A stretch of DNA of 64,000 bases from Rallus limicola (taxonomy: Eukaryota > Chordata > Aves > Gruiformes > Rallidae). Below the pieces are notes generated by a model. It searched no databases. It was not told the DNA's origin and saw nothing but the letters and a program-made list of their open reading frames with translations. The stretch lies in NCBI GenBank assembly GCA_022605955.1, contig JAKCOZ010000059.1, positions 1-64,000 of the forward strand, in the 5' to 3' direction. Position numbers and translations under genes: made by a program. Positions 25,141 through 36,291 of the stretch are shown here, one piece after another (positions within the stretch are counted from its first letter, which is position 1; each line of letters opens with the position of its first letter).

Positions 25141-26599
25141 TAGTAGACTCACATTTTATAGTCTCATCCTGAAGCAGCCTATTTTGCATCATTGCAGTCT
25201 GGACATAGAGAAATTAATTTTGTGGGCGGGCTGTTAGGGGAAATGGTTGTCTGGTATTACTGTGAGTTATGTTAAAAGCTAGTATTTAGTGAAAGCGCAG
25301 TATTTCACAAATCTCACACCTCTTCTAAACCTAGTTAAGGAACTTGCTGTGGCTTGTCCTCCTCATTCTTGAATTATCTCCCGATATAGATACATGATTT
25401 ATCAGTGGTGACAGATACTGCCTTGGCTGTGCAGTTGTTATTATGTTAATGGTTCAGTTTGTTGGAAAACGACTTTTCTCAAATGGCCTGTCCTTGTTCA
25501 ACAGCGCTGAGTTATTGTTTCACTAGCTTTGGTTTCTTTTTATAATTAACTTTCAAATGTGCTGTAGGAGCAAACAAACTCATTTTACAGTAACCTGTAA
25601 ATAAAACCATTTCCAAAACTGAACTGACAGCTAATACCAAGCAGTAGTGCAATTTGCTGCCACTAGAGAGAGTCATGAAATGAATTACCCGTGGACACGA
25701 AACATTGATGAATAACTAACACAACCTCACTTCCTCCTTCTTGTATGTACTGTGCACAAAAGTGTCTAGAATAAGGGCTAGAAGGGAACAGAACAGCTTT
25801 CAAAGTTTACTGACAAAGTTTACTTTATCTCCTTTAACTATTTTCTACCTTTTTCTGATTAGTTACATAGGTTACTTATGAGTTCCTGATTGCTACTTTC
25901 AAGTAGCTTGCCAATTTGTGGGTCATGTCATCTACTCTAAGTTCTGTTCTTATTCATCTTTTAAAGACGACAGTGTTCAATGTCTCCATGCTTCTAATAC
26001 CAATTTTGGTAGACATTGCTAGCGGATATCCACTTTATATGATGTATCACAGAAACTCATTAAAAAAAAAATTAAATAGCAGCGAATGGTACTGGGGAAA
26101 AAAAAATGTTCCTATTAAGTTCTAACTATAATGTAGTACTGAACCATATGCTTTCATTATATTGTGCTGCAAAATATTCACTCTTTAATGCTTTAAGAAT
26201 TATGTATGCAAGTCAGAGCTACAAATATTTTTTTTAAAATCAAGTTTCTTTAGAGCATGTATCCTTGTAATTGTGCCTAGGTAATAATTATTTACTGCCA
26301 AGCAAAATTGTTATTTTAGCTTCTGTTTAAAAAATCTTTAGGGAGAAGCTTTTTTTTATTACCATAGAGTAATCCTTTTAGTCAAATGTTGATGATCTAG
26401 TGTGCCTGAAATTAAAACTATACATTCTGCAAAACAGTATCATTTTTATAGATAAAATGTTGGCCCTACAAATACAGGAAATTATCATAATTTAAAATAG
26501 TATTTAGCTTACTAATAGAGCTTTTGAAATCCACACAGTTATACGTTTTGTTTTCCATTAAAACCAAGATGTCTGTGTCAGGATGGCCTGTTCCAGGCG
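25141..26599. other. Non-coding stretch after truncated CR1
   Basis: No gene or further transposon was recognised. The downstream part of the CR1 copy could not be picked up again here. A CTCF-like word is noted at 25657-25672. Confidence 0.55.
25657..25672. promoter_or_regulatory. CTCF-like motif (weak)
   Basis: CTGCCACTAGAGAGAG closely resembles the CTCF core written as TGCCACTAGAGGGAG, with one change in the G-run. CTCF sites mark insulators and loop anchors. Single motif matches are common in vertebrate DNA, and nothing else here supports occupancy. Confidence 0.25.
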
Positions 26600-26665
26600 A
26601 CCAGTGGCAGAACTAAGAATTGAGCCCTATGCTCTGGAGACACTGTGTGTTAGCGCTTCCATGGT
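26600..26665 (-). mobile_element. Possible MIR-like SINE relict, antisense
   Basis: 'ccagtggcagaactaagaat' followed by 'tgagccctatgctctggaga' corresponds in order to the antisense of the MIR tRNA-derived part ('agtggcagagccgggattcgaaccca' ... 'tctggctccagag'). It is degraded and its ends are not definable. Identification rests on the remembered consensus. Confidence 0.4.
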
Positions 26666-27838
26666 TTGGGCAGCAGAAATTTATCAGGAAAGGAAACTTG
26701 CAACTTTTTACAATGTTTAGCCCTTTACATAGAACTAGGAGCTTTGTGGTGCTCCCATAAAGCTCATTCTATAGGGGAAACTGGGGAAACCTTGGGGGTC
26801 AGAGAAAGGATTAATGCCAAGGCTTCTCATAGTAAACAGTTGCAAGGACTTTTAGGGTGTTTTTGGAGAAAAGCAAAAGTGAAACCTTATGAGGACAAAT
26901 CTTGCCTTAAAAAGCCCCCTGAAACCACAACTCAACCCCCACAAATACACAGAAAACCTTCCACAAAGCTCCCAAAACAAATAAACAAAAAACTGCAAGG
27001 CAGCAGGACCTGTGTTTTGTTAAAGAAATCTTGGCTCTATCAGCAAGACAAGAACATCATGCTAAACCTTAGGTAGGACTTCAATAATAATAAAAGGATT
27101 TCTGACTTAGGATGACTGTTCTAAAAGAGAAAATGATCCCACAAGTATGTGGTATTGTTTGAAGTCATGCAAACACAATTTCTGTATAATCCCAGTTTTC
27201 TTTTTTCTAGATGCTATGCTACATGCAAATTGGCAGCTATTTTTAATGAGGTTCAAGCAAGTGGTGGTTAAGACTAGAAATCAATATTTCAGATATATAT
27301 CAAGATACCAAAATATCAGTTCTGTAGGTCAGAAGCAAGTGCCTCTGCACTAAGAAGGCTCAGCTTTTTACTGCTGGAGAGGAAGATGATGTAAAAGTGC
27401 TAACTGCTGAAGGCAGTGCTGGGTTGTGGTCGCTGTTATAAACTGGTGCCTATGTGTGTGTTGGGTTTGGGGTTTTTCTTTTGGTTTAGTATTTCAAGGT
27501 AGGGAATTATTGGATTAGTGTTTCCTATTTTATCGATGTCAGGGAGTTCTTTTTGTTCCAACAAGCTTTTAGGTCTTAAGAAACCAGCAGTTCTGAAAGC
27601 TTCATTCCTTGAATGAATTATGCTGAGGTTTTCCTCTACTGCCAGTGGTAGTGGTTGTTTAAAAAGTACAGATAAATAAATAGCCCTTTGACTAAATCAA
27701 TACTTAGATAAGAGATATTTATGCACCTCTTAATTTAATTTACACAGGACCAGATTTATCTTCCCTGAGAAACCAATCCCATGGTTAGAAGAAGGCAGGC
27801 TGCAAGCTCTGCTAAATGTGTTGCAGGCTCAGGACTTC
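26666..27838. other. Non-coding stretch
   Basis: A 136-codon plus frame (26666-27076) is lysine-, threonine- and proline-rich with no recognised domain, and starts at the edge of a likely MIR relict. I regard it as a chance open frame. Confidence 0.55.
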
Positions 27839-27886
27839 ATGCTTCAAGAGCATGCTGGTACAATGCTTCAAGAGCATGCTGGTACA
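27839..27886 (+). repeat. Exact 24-bp tandem duplication
   Basis: Two adjacent, identical 24-bp copies (27839-27862 and 27863-27886), each starting ATGCTTCAAGAGCATGCTGG. Identity of the copies points to a recent slippage or duplication event. The unit also contains GCATGC. Confidence 0.95.
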
Positions 27887-28426
27887 ACAGATCAGCTCTA
27901 CAGAGAGTTACACTGTAATTAAAATTTTTTAAAAATAAAGCCTACCTGAATCATAAAATTTATGATCTTGTTAGAAAAAACATAAATACTACTGTAATCT
28001 GTGCTCTAATCTGAATCCTACCAACCACAGTGAAAGCAGTAGGAAAAGGCTTTGCAGAAAAGGGAGAAGTTACCTCACTGTAGAAACAGATGACTGGATT
28101 GATTTGCTGCAATTTCATTAGACCGTCACAGTATTGATTATTTTTTTTTTACCTGTATAGGTCTGGAGGGAAAGTTCAGTCCTGCTAGTGGGAACACAAA
28201 TATCATCTGATAGCTAGCACAGTCACGTTAGCTGGCAATTGTTTCCTGAGCCATCTAATCAGAAGCTAATTTCCACAAAACAAGTCATGATATAATAAGA
28301 ATATGAACAGAGGGGAGCAAGGTGCTGCTTATCACTGCCTGCAGACTGCACTGCAGATAGGGTCCTGCACGTAGAATCAGATTTGACTGTGGCCTTCACA
28401 AAACAGACATTTTCCTCCGTTCCCAC
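27887..28426. other. Non-coding stretch
   Basis: No recognised gene or transposon. There is a T-run at about 28140-28150. Confidence 0.5.
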
Positions 28427-28660
28427 TTAGAGTCCCTCTTCAGAATAAACCAAACAGGTGCAGATTGCTGATGGAAACTTGTGGATGAAGGCAAGGCGTT
28501 GATTAATCTCGGTTGTGTCCTTTTCCTTTTGCCTGTAGTAATTGTACCGATTGCAGTGCTCTTTTTCTGTTAATGTCATGCACAGGGAGTCTCTGTAAAG
28601 CTGAGGCTTGACCTTTTGAGTTGCTGAATGTTCCAAACTCTTGTTTACTGTACTGAAAAC
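28427..28660 (-). other. Unexplained protein-like open frame
   Basis: On the minus strand this frame is open from an upstream TGA near 28690 to a TAA at 28427. The first listed residue is a TTG codon, so no ATG start is claimed. The translation is hydrophilic with K/E/Q/R-rich segments, for example LTEKEHCNRYNYYRQKEKD and TEINQRLAFIHKFPS. This is less typical of random AT-rich DNA. A 'gttttcag' acceptor-like site lies at its upstream edge. No family was recognised and no donor precedes the stop. It could be a terminal exon, a pseudogene piece or chance. Confidence 0.15.
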
Positions 28661-31600
28661 ATTTCTGTCTAATCAACTTCAATCATGTGAGGGTCTCAGT
28701 AACTGCTTTCTGTGACTGACATTTTGTGTAACCTGTGCTCATGATTGATTTCAACCCGGAGATTGCCTAATTTACTCAACGTCTTTTTTTCACTGACAGC
28801 TGTGTAGCAAGCTCCCAAATCACTTCTCATAAAATGCTCATTGAATGTGAGTTATAAACCGTGGGATTGTCAAACACATAGAAAAGGCTGCTCAAAGACA
28901 AGCAATTTGAAATGTTATTGAAATGCTTCACTGATTATTTTTTAAAATGTATGTATTACATATTATATTACTACATACTATATATAGTTTTAATATAATT
29001 TAAATATATTTACTTGTCTCCGTATTCATCTGTACATGCTGGAAGTCTAGAATTTGTTTTACACTTTTAAAAATTAATTTTCTATTCCATTTTTCTAACT
29101 ATTTACGAATATACACTGGCTGTCTTCCCTCTAGAGTGGACTCTTCCTGCATGAAATTGCTGAAGCAGCTTCTCCACTAAATGCCTAGAAATTAGTACAT
29201 CCCAGCTTCCTGTTCAGTATCTTTTCACAGTATCACCAAATAGCCATCTTCATAATATCCTCAGCATTTGTCCAATTTGTCTGTGACAGTACTGGTGAAT
29301 GTGAAGCATTGGTGCATGAGAAACTGGTTGATTTTAGTTTATATTAAGTTAAATTCTGCTTTCTGTGCTCACAAAGAAAGTTTGTTAGTACTGAAGTTGT
29401 ATGCCTTATGTAAAAAAAAAAAAAATCCCATTTATTGGTTTGATTCACCTCCTCATCCCCCCCAAACAAACACTTCAGAGATTAATTTCCTAGTACTTTT
29501 GTGTCATGTGGGTGTGCCTAGATTGTGTGTGGGGGGAGTAATTTAGAAAAGTACTTGGTGAAAGGCATTTTTCCAACCAGAGGCTGAGTTATTCCATTCT
29601 AGATAGATTGTAGCATAACTAATTTGTTAACAATCTAGGGGGTTTGTTAATACAACAGCTGAAATAAATAAACAATTAATCCACACATAATCTATTAGAT
29701 AATACTAATAACCAAATCAATTGCAGTTGGGTTTTTCTTCCTGCCACCACCTTCCCCCTCCCATCTCAATCAGAATCCCTCTTATCCATTATTCAGTCTA
29801 AAAATCTTCCTACTGAATCTCAGGTTTGTACTCCCAGTTCATACTTGGTTGTAATGGTTCTTTGCAGCTTCCCACTCAGTCTTCTATCATTCTTGTACAG
29901 AGTAAGAGCCATTTAAATAAATAATTGTTAATTAAATTCCCCAAGAACTCTTAGTAGAATTCATAGATATTTGACGACTAAAAAAAAGGATTTTCCCATG
30001 TGTTGCTATTTAAATCAGTGTTTGCTGAATATAAGCAATATATTTGCTACTTTTTAAAGAATTTCTCAATGAAAGAGGCTTTAAACATCTGTTGTATTTC
30101 ACTGTCTCTTTACTATTTCCAGCAAGGCTTGAATTCTTATTTAACAAATTACTTTATACCTGTAAATAGCAGCCTGATTTATTTGTAGAAAAGGAACTAG
30201 AAAAATCAGATATAATAGGCAATGCTGTTAGACCAAGGAAAAGCTGATTTCCTGTCTTCAGAGGAGCCTGGACCTGGTAAGAATGTTATATGCCGGTAGC
30301 TGAGCAGTTCTTCAGCATTATGACACAGGTAATACTGATAGTGAAACAAACGTGTGTGAAAGATAACTTAATTTGATGACATAGTTAAGCATTCACCTCT
30401 TTTTTTTCTTTTTTTTTGACCATAGATGAAGAAAATGTTTCTTAATATATAAGATATTTTTTAAGCATTTAGCCTGTCTTTCAGTGATGCTTTTTGAATG
30501 CTTTAAAAGCTACAGGTTAAATAAAAATTAAGAGTTAATCTGATATCCTTTTTGGTGGGGGAAATCCAATAACGATTCATAAAAACATTGAAATATTAGT
30601 TAGCTAAATATTAAGACACACCTTTGAAGAAGTGTGACTGAACCCTGCAACAGCTGGCTAGCAAAAGACACTCAATTGCAGTTCACAGAATAAATCCGGA
30701 TTTTTTTTACATTTTGATATGGAAAACTACACTTTAATGAGTAGTTGGTAGTCCTTTGGAGGAAAGTCCATAACGCTGTGTTTCCCTTTTGTCAAACACC
30801 GTTCTTACAGATACATATAACAGCACAACAGTACTTTATGAGACTGTAAAGTGTGTAGCATATTCATTGCATTTCATGCATATCATTGCTACTCAGTGCT
30901 GTGATTCTGTGGGAATGTGAAATCATGTATTAACTAATGAAGAACTGGCCGATTAAGAGTATACTCGAGCAGACTTTACAGTGAGTTTGTATTTAGAATT
31001 TACAGCATGTAATCAGTAATCAAAAACTTTTCCTTCAAATGAAGGAAAATGTGTCTTGAGGCATTTCTGGTGAGTTCTGTTCAGAAACCTTCAACACAGA
31101 AAATTGTCTTTGCAGTTGACAAGCTGTAAATTAGGGCAGAGTAACACTCATCTGTCTGTGGTGGTTTGATCAAAATATGTTTGAGAGCAATACAGTGACA
31201 CCTCAATTGTTGTGTTACACGCCAATTACGGTGGTGGTGGTGTGTATGATAACACATTAACCAGGTGTGTTTGATTCTGCTTGGATGCAGAACAGGGATT
31301 CCAGGGGTCCCTTTTTACCAAGAAAAAGTTAATACATAGTATGCCAGTTAAAGTAGCATGATGTTACACAGCCATCATTATTTGGGAGTCCGCTACATGC
31401 AAAGGGGCCATTGATTGAAGGATTCAGAAAAATAGCAATGAGTTGGGGAAGCTTTCCAGTGATCAAATTGGCATGAGTTAACAGGAGTGGTGGACTGCTG
31501 AAGAAATGAGTGTCTGACTTCAAGCTTTCCATCTAAACTGTTTTCCTCTATTCAGTATGACTCAAAATATACAAGATTTAAACTTAGCAGACAGAAGATG

Positions 31601-31824
31601 CCAACAGGTTATGTAGTCTTTCGTCTGAAAATAGGAATTATTTTCAGAATTGTGATGGAATCTTTTGACAAAATAAGTATAATTTTTTTCTAAAATGCCG
31701 GTGCCTTGACATAAAACTTCACCATTTCCATTAAAGATTCTGCTTTGCTGATATCCATCATGCAACTGTTTGTGGAAATGATAAGCATTTATACAACTGG
31801 CCCCACCCTGCTTCTTTAATTGCT
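28661..31824. other. Non-coding stretch, no recognised gene
   Basis: AT-rich DNA with an AT-only patch at about 28945-29010 and a 14-A run at 29412-29425. Adjacent short minus frames at 31329-31532 and 31562-31765 have no domain. Confidence 0.55.
29412..29425 (+). repeat. 14-bp poly-A run
   Basis: Uninterrupted A-run without an identifiable retrocopy body. Confidence 0.85.
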
Positions 31825-31900
31825 AATATGGTGGAGTAATAACATCAAATTTGAATGTGAAAGATGCAGATTCAAATCCTCACTCTACCCAATTTGAAGA
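31825..31900 (+). mobile_element. Possible MIR-like SINE head (tRNA-derived)
   Basis: 'gatgcagattcaaatcct' followed by 'cactctaccca' resembles the B-box portion of MIR ('ctgggttcaaatcctggctctgcca'), preceded at a suitable distance by 'gtggagtaataacatcaa', which could be a decayed A-box side. It cannot fold as an intact tRNA. Downstream core words are not clear. Confidence 0.35.
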
Positions 31901-31904
31901 AAAG

Positions 31905-33895
31905 ACTTAATATGGGAGCTCTGTCTCTGATTAAGAAAATATAATAAACATTAATATTACTATATTAACATTTAATCTTCCTGATTTAATTTTTCACAAA
32001 ACTTTTCCCATTGGTGTCCTGATTTCACTAAACCTTGCTAAGATTTGTCAACAAAACTTTTTTCCCTTACTGAAAATGCTTATTTGGTTTTTCAGTAACA
32101 AAGGTGGTTTACAGAAAATTCTCAAATTACTGTTACGATTTTTTTTTTAACTTGCTGAAACACTTAAAATCAAACTTCTCTATCAGTTTAAAATGTGTGG
32201 TTTGTTTGGGGTTTTTTTTCTGAATGAAATAATTTGGAGGTGTTAGCATCTCATAGTAAATTCCTTGTGTAGGGTTGTCTTAGATGGTTCTTCATAAGCA
32301 CTGTGATTCTGCACTGAAATTGATTTGAACTTTATAGAATACTGTTTAGTATAAGATTTTTTCAACTTTAGTACAATAATTATAGTGGTACATACTAAAA
32401 AGAGAGCTTTCAAGAGTTACCTAGGGAAATGAAAATGTTTTGGGGCATAAGTCAAAGGAACAGTCACTAGCTCCTTGGTTAGAGTTTTCTAGGCCCAGGT
32501 TACAGAAGATTTTACTTTTTCTAGAACAAGGGTAACCAAATCACTAGAGAAGACAAATCAATGTGTTCAATAGCCACTCTCCTGTCATTAGAGGAGTTGC
32601 ATGCACTGTGCTGGCATGGCATTACATTGCTCACTCAACTTTATTTTGCTCATCTGGATCTTGCCACAGCTGTCACTCTCAAGGCAGTTTAAAACACATA
32701 TATTTAGAGGGTTTCTAAGGCACCGATAAGTCTTACTGTTACTGCTGCTAAAATTTTATGAGTACTAAAATTTTATGAGTACTAAAAAAGTTTGGCCTTC
32801 TTTTTCACATTTAAAAAAGCAAATCTGGTTATGGCATGTAAGATATCCTGGCTCATCCAGTCTTATGAAAAAGCTGCATTGCATTATGTTTTACTTAAAC
32901 TCAGTGTCCACAGATTCCTGTAAGTACTCTGTTCTGTACTACTGAGTAAGGAGATACTCTCAGTGTTCAGGATCTGATAAGAAATATGTAACAGTGAAAA
33001 TACTAACAATTTCTCACGAGACCTTCTGCCAAGTTCTGCAGACTTGGAAAACTTAGAGAAATGTCAGATTTTTATAATTTTATTTTGCTTTAATACTTAT
33101 TCTAAACAACTCTCAGCTCAGGATCTTGTTTAGGGTACTGCCCTCACCAGTATAAACTATAAACCACACATACACATGGTCTCATCTAGTTTTTTTAATA
33201 AGAAACCCTACCAAATAAATACATAGCAAACTTTGTCATCTAAGCTGAAGTTTCACTTCTTTTCAATCCATATTTATTCTGTAGTGTAAAAAAACCCCCA
33301 AAAAAATACACCAAACCAAAAATCCCCCAACAATTAGTGCATGAAATAAGCCTTGATATTACTACCAGTCATTGTGTGGGAGCAGAGAGGTCACTGGGGA
33401 GTTGTGTAGAACAACCTGTAGGGTTGATCTGTGAAGAATAGCTGACTTGGTGCAAATTAGGGATATTTAGTTATTTACGTAATTACCACTCTTGTAATGT
33501 TTTTCTGTGACAGTGGAGAGAAGCAGGAATGATGTCTGTGGTAGTAGTGTTTTAACATGTTCTAGTAGGATGTGTTGCAACTTGTGTGTTACAGCCCTTG
33601 CTTTTTTGGAAGCATGTTCTGAAGATGACAAAGCTAGTGCCTGAGTGCACTATTCAATTCCTTCAGGTGTCATCCCCAAACTATAAGGAGTTGGGCAAGA
33701 ACTGTCTGGATGTGTGATGTTTTTTGAAGCACTTTATTACTGAACATTTGGATTATTTTTTTGTTGTTGTCATGCTGACTTTCAAGTTATGCTTGGACCC
33801 CTTGCAGGGGCATCTTCCTTCCTCTCAGATTTTTCTTCCTGACCTGCAGCATTTAATGCACCGAGCAGAACAGAATCTGTCACATGGTAAATAAG
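31905..33895. other. Non-coding stretch, no recognised gene
   Basis: AT-rich sequence with several T- and A-runs and one short tandem duplication (32748-32787). No gene or known transposon was recognised. Confidence 0.55.
32748..32787 (+). repeat. 17-bp tandem duplication (about 2.4 copies)
   Basis: CTAAAATTTTATGAGTA occurs at 32748-32764 and again at 32765-32781, followed by a partial third unit (CTAAAA). The copies are identical. Confidence 0.92.
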
Positions 33896-34246
33896 TTATT
33901 TAAGAATGGAAAGAAAACAAACTCTCCAAGTGCATAACCTTACAGAAATTTTAATTAATGTCAGTAGGGAAATCTCTGTGGTGGAAAAAATGGAACTGTA
34001 AAGTGTTTGTTCTGGTTTCACAAAGTCTTTATGCTTCTGCCCTCCCCAGATGGTTTCCTCCAATGATAAAAAAACATGGCCTCCAATTGTAGAGAGATAA
34101 ATATTGGCAGCTCTCAGGTTTGCTTTTTCATCCTGTGCCTGTTGGGAAAATGCCAGGCAGTTTTCAAGCCATTCCAAGTGAGCCTTTAGGGGCTTGTTCA
34201 CCAGACTTTGAATTTCTGGTAAACTGTTCCTTGTAGATTTCGTCAT
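33896..34246 (-). pseudogene. Candidate exon or pseudogene piece B, unknown family
   Basis: On the minus strand the first 70 or so codons read like genuine protein: balanced composition, with IQSLVNKPLKAHLEWLENC, AFSQQAQDEKANLRAANIYL and STIGGHVFLSLEETIW. The remainder (after about GGQKHKDF) turns L/I/S/F-rich as in random DNA, so any real exon probably ends before about 34000. A T-rich tract ending 'ctacaag' at about 34232-34226 could serve as an acceptor. The look is of an all-helical segment. I do not recognise the protein. Together with the piece at 34452-34682 it may be part of a gene or a decayed copy. Confidence 0.25.
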
Positions 34247-34451
34247 GAGAAAAAAAAATAAATCATATGTATCCCATTTTCATTTATTGATTTGCTACCT
34301 TAATTTATTATGACTGGATTCTTAAGTTTTGGGTATTTTTATTTATGGTTGGTTCTGTTTGGTGTTTTAACTCTCACAAGCTTTACTCACATGGTTGTAG
34401 GAAGTCTTTTTAAGGCATACCCTATAACATGGGTTTAGTTACTGAAAACCC

Positions 34452-34682
34452 TTATCTTTTTGTTTCCATAAAAATGCCTTTGAAGGTTTCTGAGATGCCT
34501 GCTAATGAGGGGTGATTTTTGCTGTTTATTATGGGCCATGCAGAATTATTCCAATGAATCACCATTGTTGCCAGGCCAATAAGGTGTGTTACTTCCTCTT
34601 CTGTAGTCATGCTACCAGTATAGGTAGAAGGATATTGTACAAATAAACCCCAGAAAGAATCTAGCTCAGAAGTTTTAGACAA
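34452..34682 (-). pseudogene. Candidate exon or pseudogene piece A, unknown family
   Basis: The minus-strand translation has protein-like composition, including ELDSFWGLFVQYPS, TTEEEVTHLIGLATMV and HPSLAGISETFKGIF. It is open upstream only to a stop about 10 codons before the TTG at 34682, and no ATG start is claimed. The coding-like text ends in AAAAAG followed by ATAAGG, which would be a good splice donor if the A were a G; translated straight through it hits TAA. Piece B lies about 210 bp downstream on the same strand. I do not recognise a family. Pseudogene decay, a real exon with another donor, or chance all remain open. Confidence 0.22.
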
Positions 34683-35992
34683 TATTTGATGTGTTTGTTT
34701 ATAGCAACAAATTTAGGTTTTCTAAATGGTGTTGGTTTTAAAGAGGGCCCTGTATGCAAATTATGTCTGAAATAGGGCAGCTCCTGAAAAGGGAGATATT
34801 TCCATTATAGAGACATTTAAAACATTTAATAACAACAGAACAAAGTAAGGAAATACAGTTCTATCTGTCTGATTTCACTGCAGTACGCATACCACATTTA
34901 AATGAGCCATGCTGCTTTTTCAACTGATCAACCTTTTTTTCCTCCAGGAAAGCCATTTCGATTCTCCGCGTGTATTAATCTTGAGGTTTTCTGTCTATGT
35001 AATTCAGTGGGATAAAGTGTAGATGTTCAAATAAGTGACCTGAATGAGCTGATGCCTGATAGTTGGTTATGTGTTTGCTCTTAACCCAAGGTAAATGAAG
35101 AGAATTGAGTTAATAGAGCTAGTTCTACTAATGACTAATCTACTGTGGTTAGCTATACTTTTGCTAAGAGCACTTATGTGGACCATTGCTGCTCACAGGT
35201 GTGTGCATGGTGACTTGGGCTACATAGTTCCTGTCAGACAGGGCTGTAGGCTGCTGTTTTATTAGAAAAAAAAGACAATGGTGGTGTTTAAATACTGACC
35301 TAATTCCAAGTGCTTTAGTCTCCCTCACTGATACTTTGTGTTGCTTTCTTTAACTGTAAAATCTGTTCTGAAGTTAGATGTGACATTTGGTTTTTTTATT
35401 AACTCTTTTCATTGAAATCTAGGTCTTTCTTCTTATACCAAGGGACTTATTTTTTGTAGTCTTGTCTTAGGGACACTATTAGGTAAGAAAGAAAGATCTA
35501 TTTGGCTTCAAATTGTTTGTTTTGGGGCTTTCCCACTTAAATTTTTGATTATTATACATGAGATTATTAAGGTAGTATTGCAAACTGCTTTTGAGTGGTA
35601 GAACAAAAATAATGAAAAAATATTTATTTTCATGTTATAATTAAGAAACTTCTTTAATATAAGCACAGGATTATTAATTGTATATCACAGTCCTGTGGAC
35701 TGTTAGAAAGCTGGTGCCATATATAAGGCTGCTGCTGTATATGTGATGGGAAACAACTGGATATGACCATATAGCAAGATTAGCACACAGTACTGCAGTT
35801 CTGTTTACTCTTCCCTTTCTTAGTTTTTAATTTTTTCCACTTTTCCCTTTTAATAAGTGTTTTCAGCAGGTGACACTCACATCTAATTCTGAAGTCTGTG
35901 CATGTTGAAGACCCATTAATCTAATATTTCTTCTTCATAACATCAGATCACAATTCCCCTGCTCCTGGTTGCCCCAACCACCCCCCACCCCT

Positions 35993-36029
35993 CACACACA
36001 CACACACACACCCCAAAAAAAAAAAAAAA
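35993..36029 (+). repeat. (CA)9 - C4 - A15 compound simple repeat
   Basis: (CA)9 at 35993-36010, CCCC at 36011-36014 and fifteen As at 36015-36029, preceded by a C-rich stretch (35972-35991). Confidence 0.9.
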
Positions 36030-36256
36030 GCCCCAACTGGATGACAGCAGTAGGCAGATACAGGAATAAAACTGCATCATTACTTACACGTGACTCTCCT
36101 TCAAGGAATGATCTCTTGGCCCACAGGAAGTTCTTATACGTGTTGTTTAGTTCCAGTTCCCTTCCATTAGACTGATCTAAAAGCCCTTGATCTATGTCAC
36201 TATTGGGTGCTATATGCTATTTCTGATCTCATTATCATCACAATTTTATTTACACT

Positions 36257-36291
36257 GAATTTAAATTATTTAAATTGAATTATTTAAATTC
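36257..36291. repeat. AT-only tandem and inverted repeat
   Basis: Two 14-bp units (36264-36277, 36278-36291) differ only in the last base. GAATTTAAAT (36257-36266) is also the exact inverse of ATTTAAATTC (36282-36291), so a small cruciform could form. Confidence 0.8.

Noticed and set aside
26666..27076. 136-codon plus-strand frame
   Set aside because: Composition driven by A/C-rich DNA (K, P, T, Q); no family signature and it starts at a likely SINE relict.
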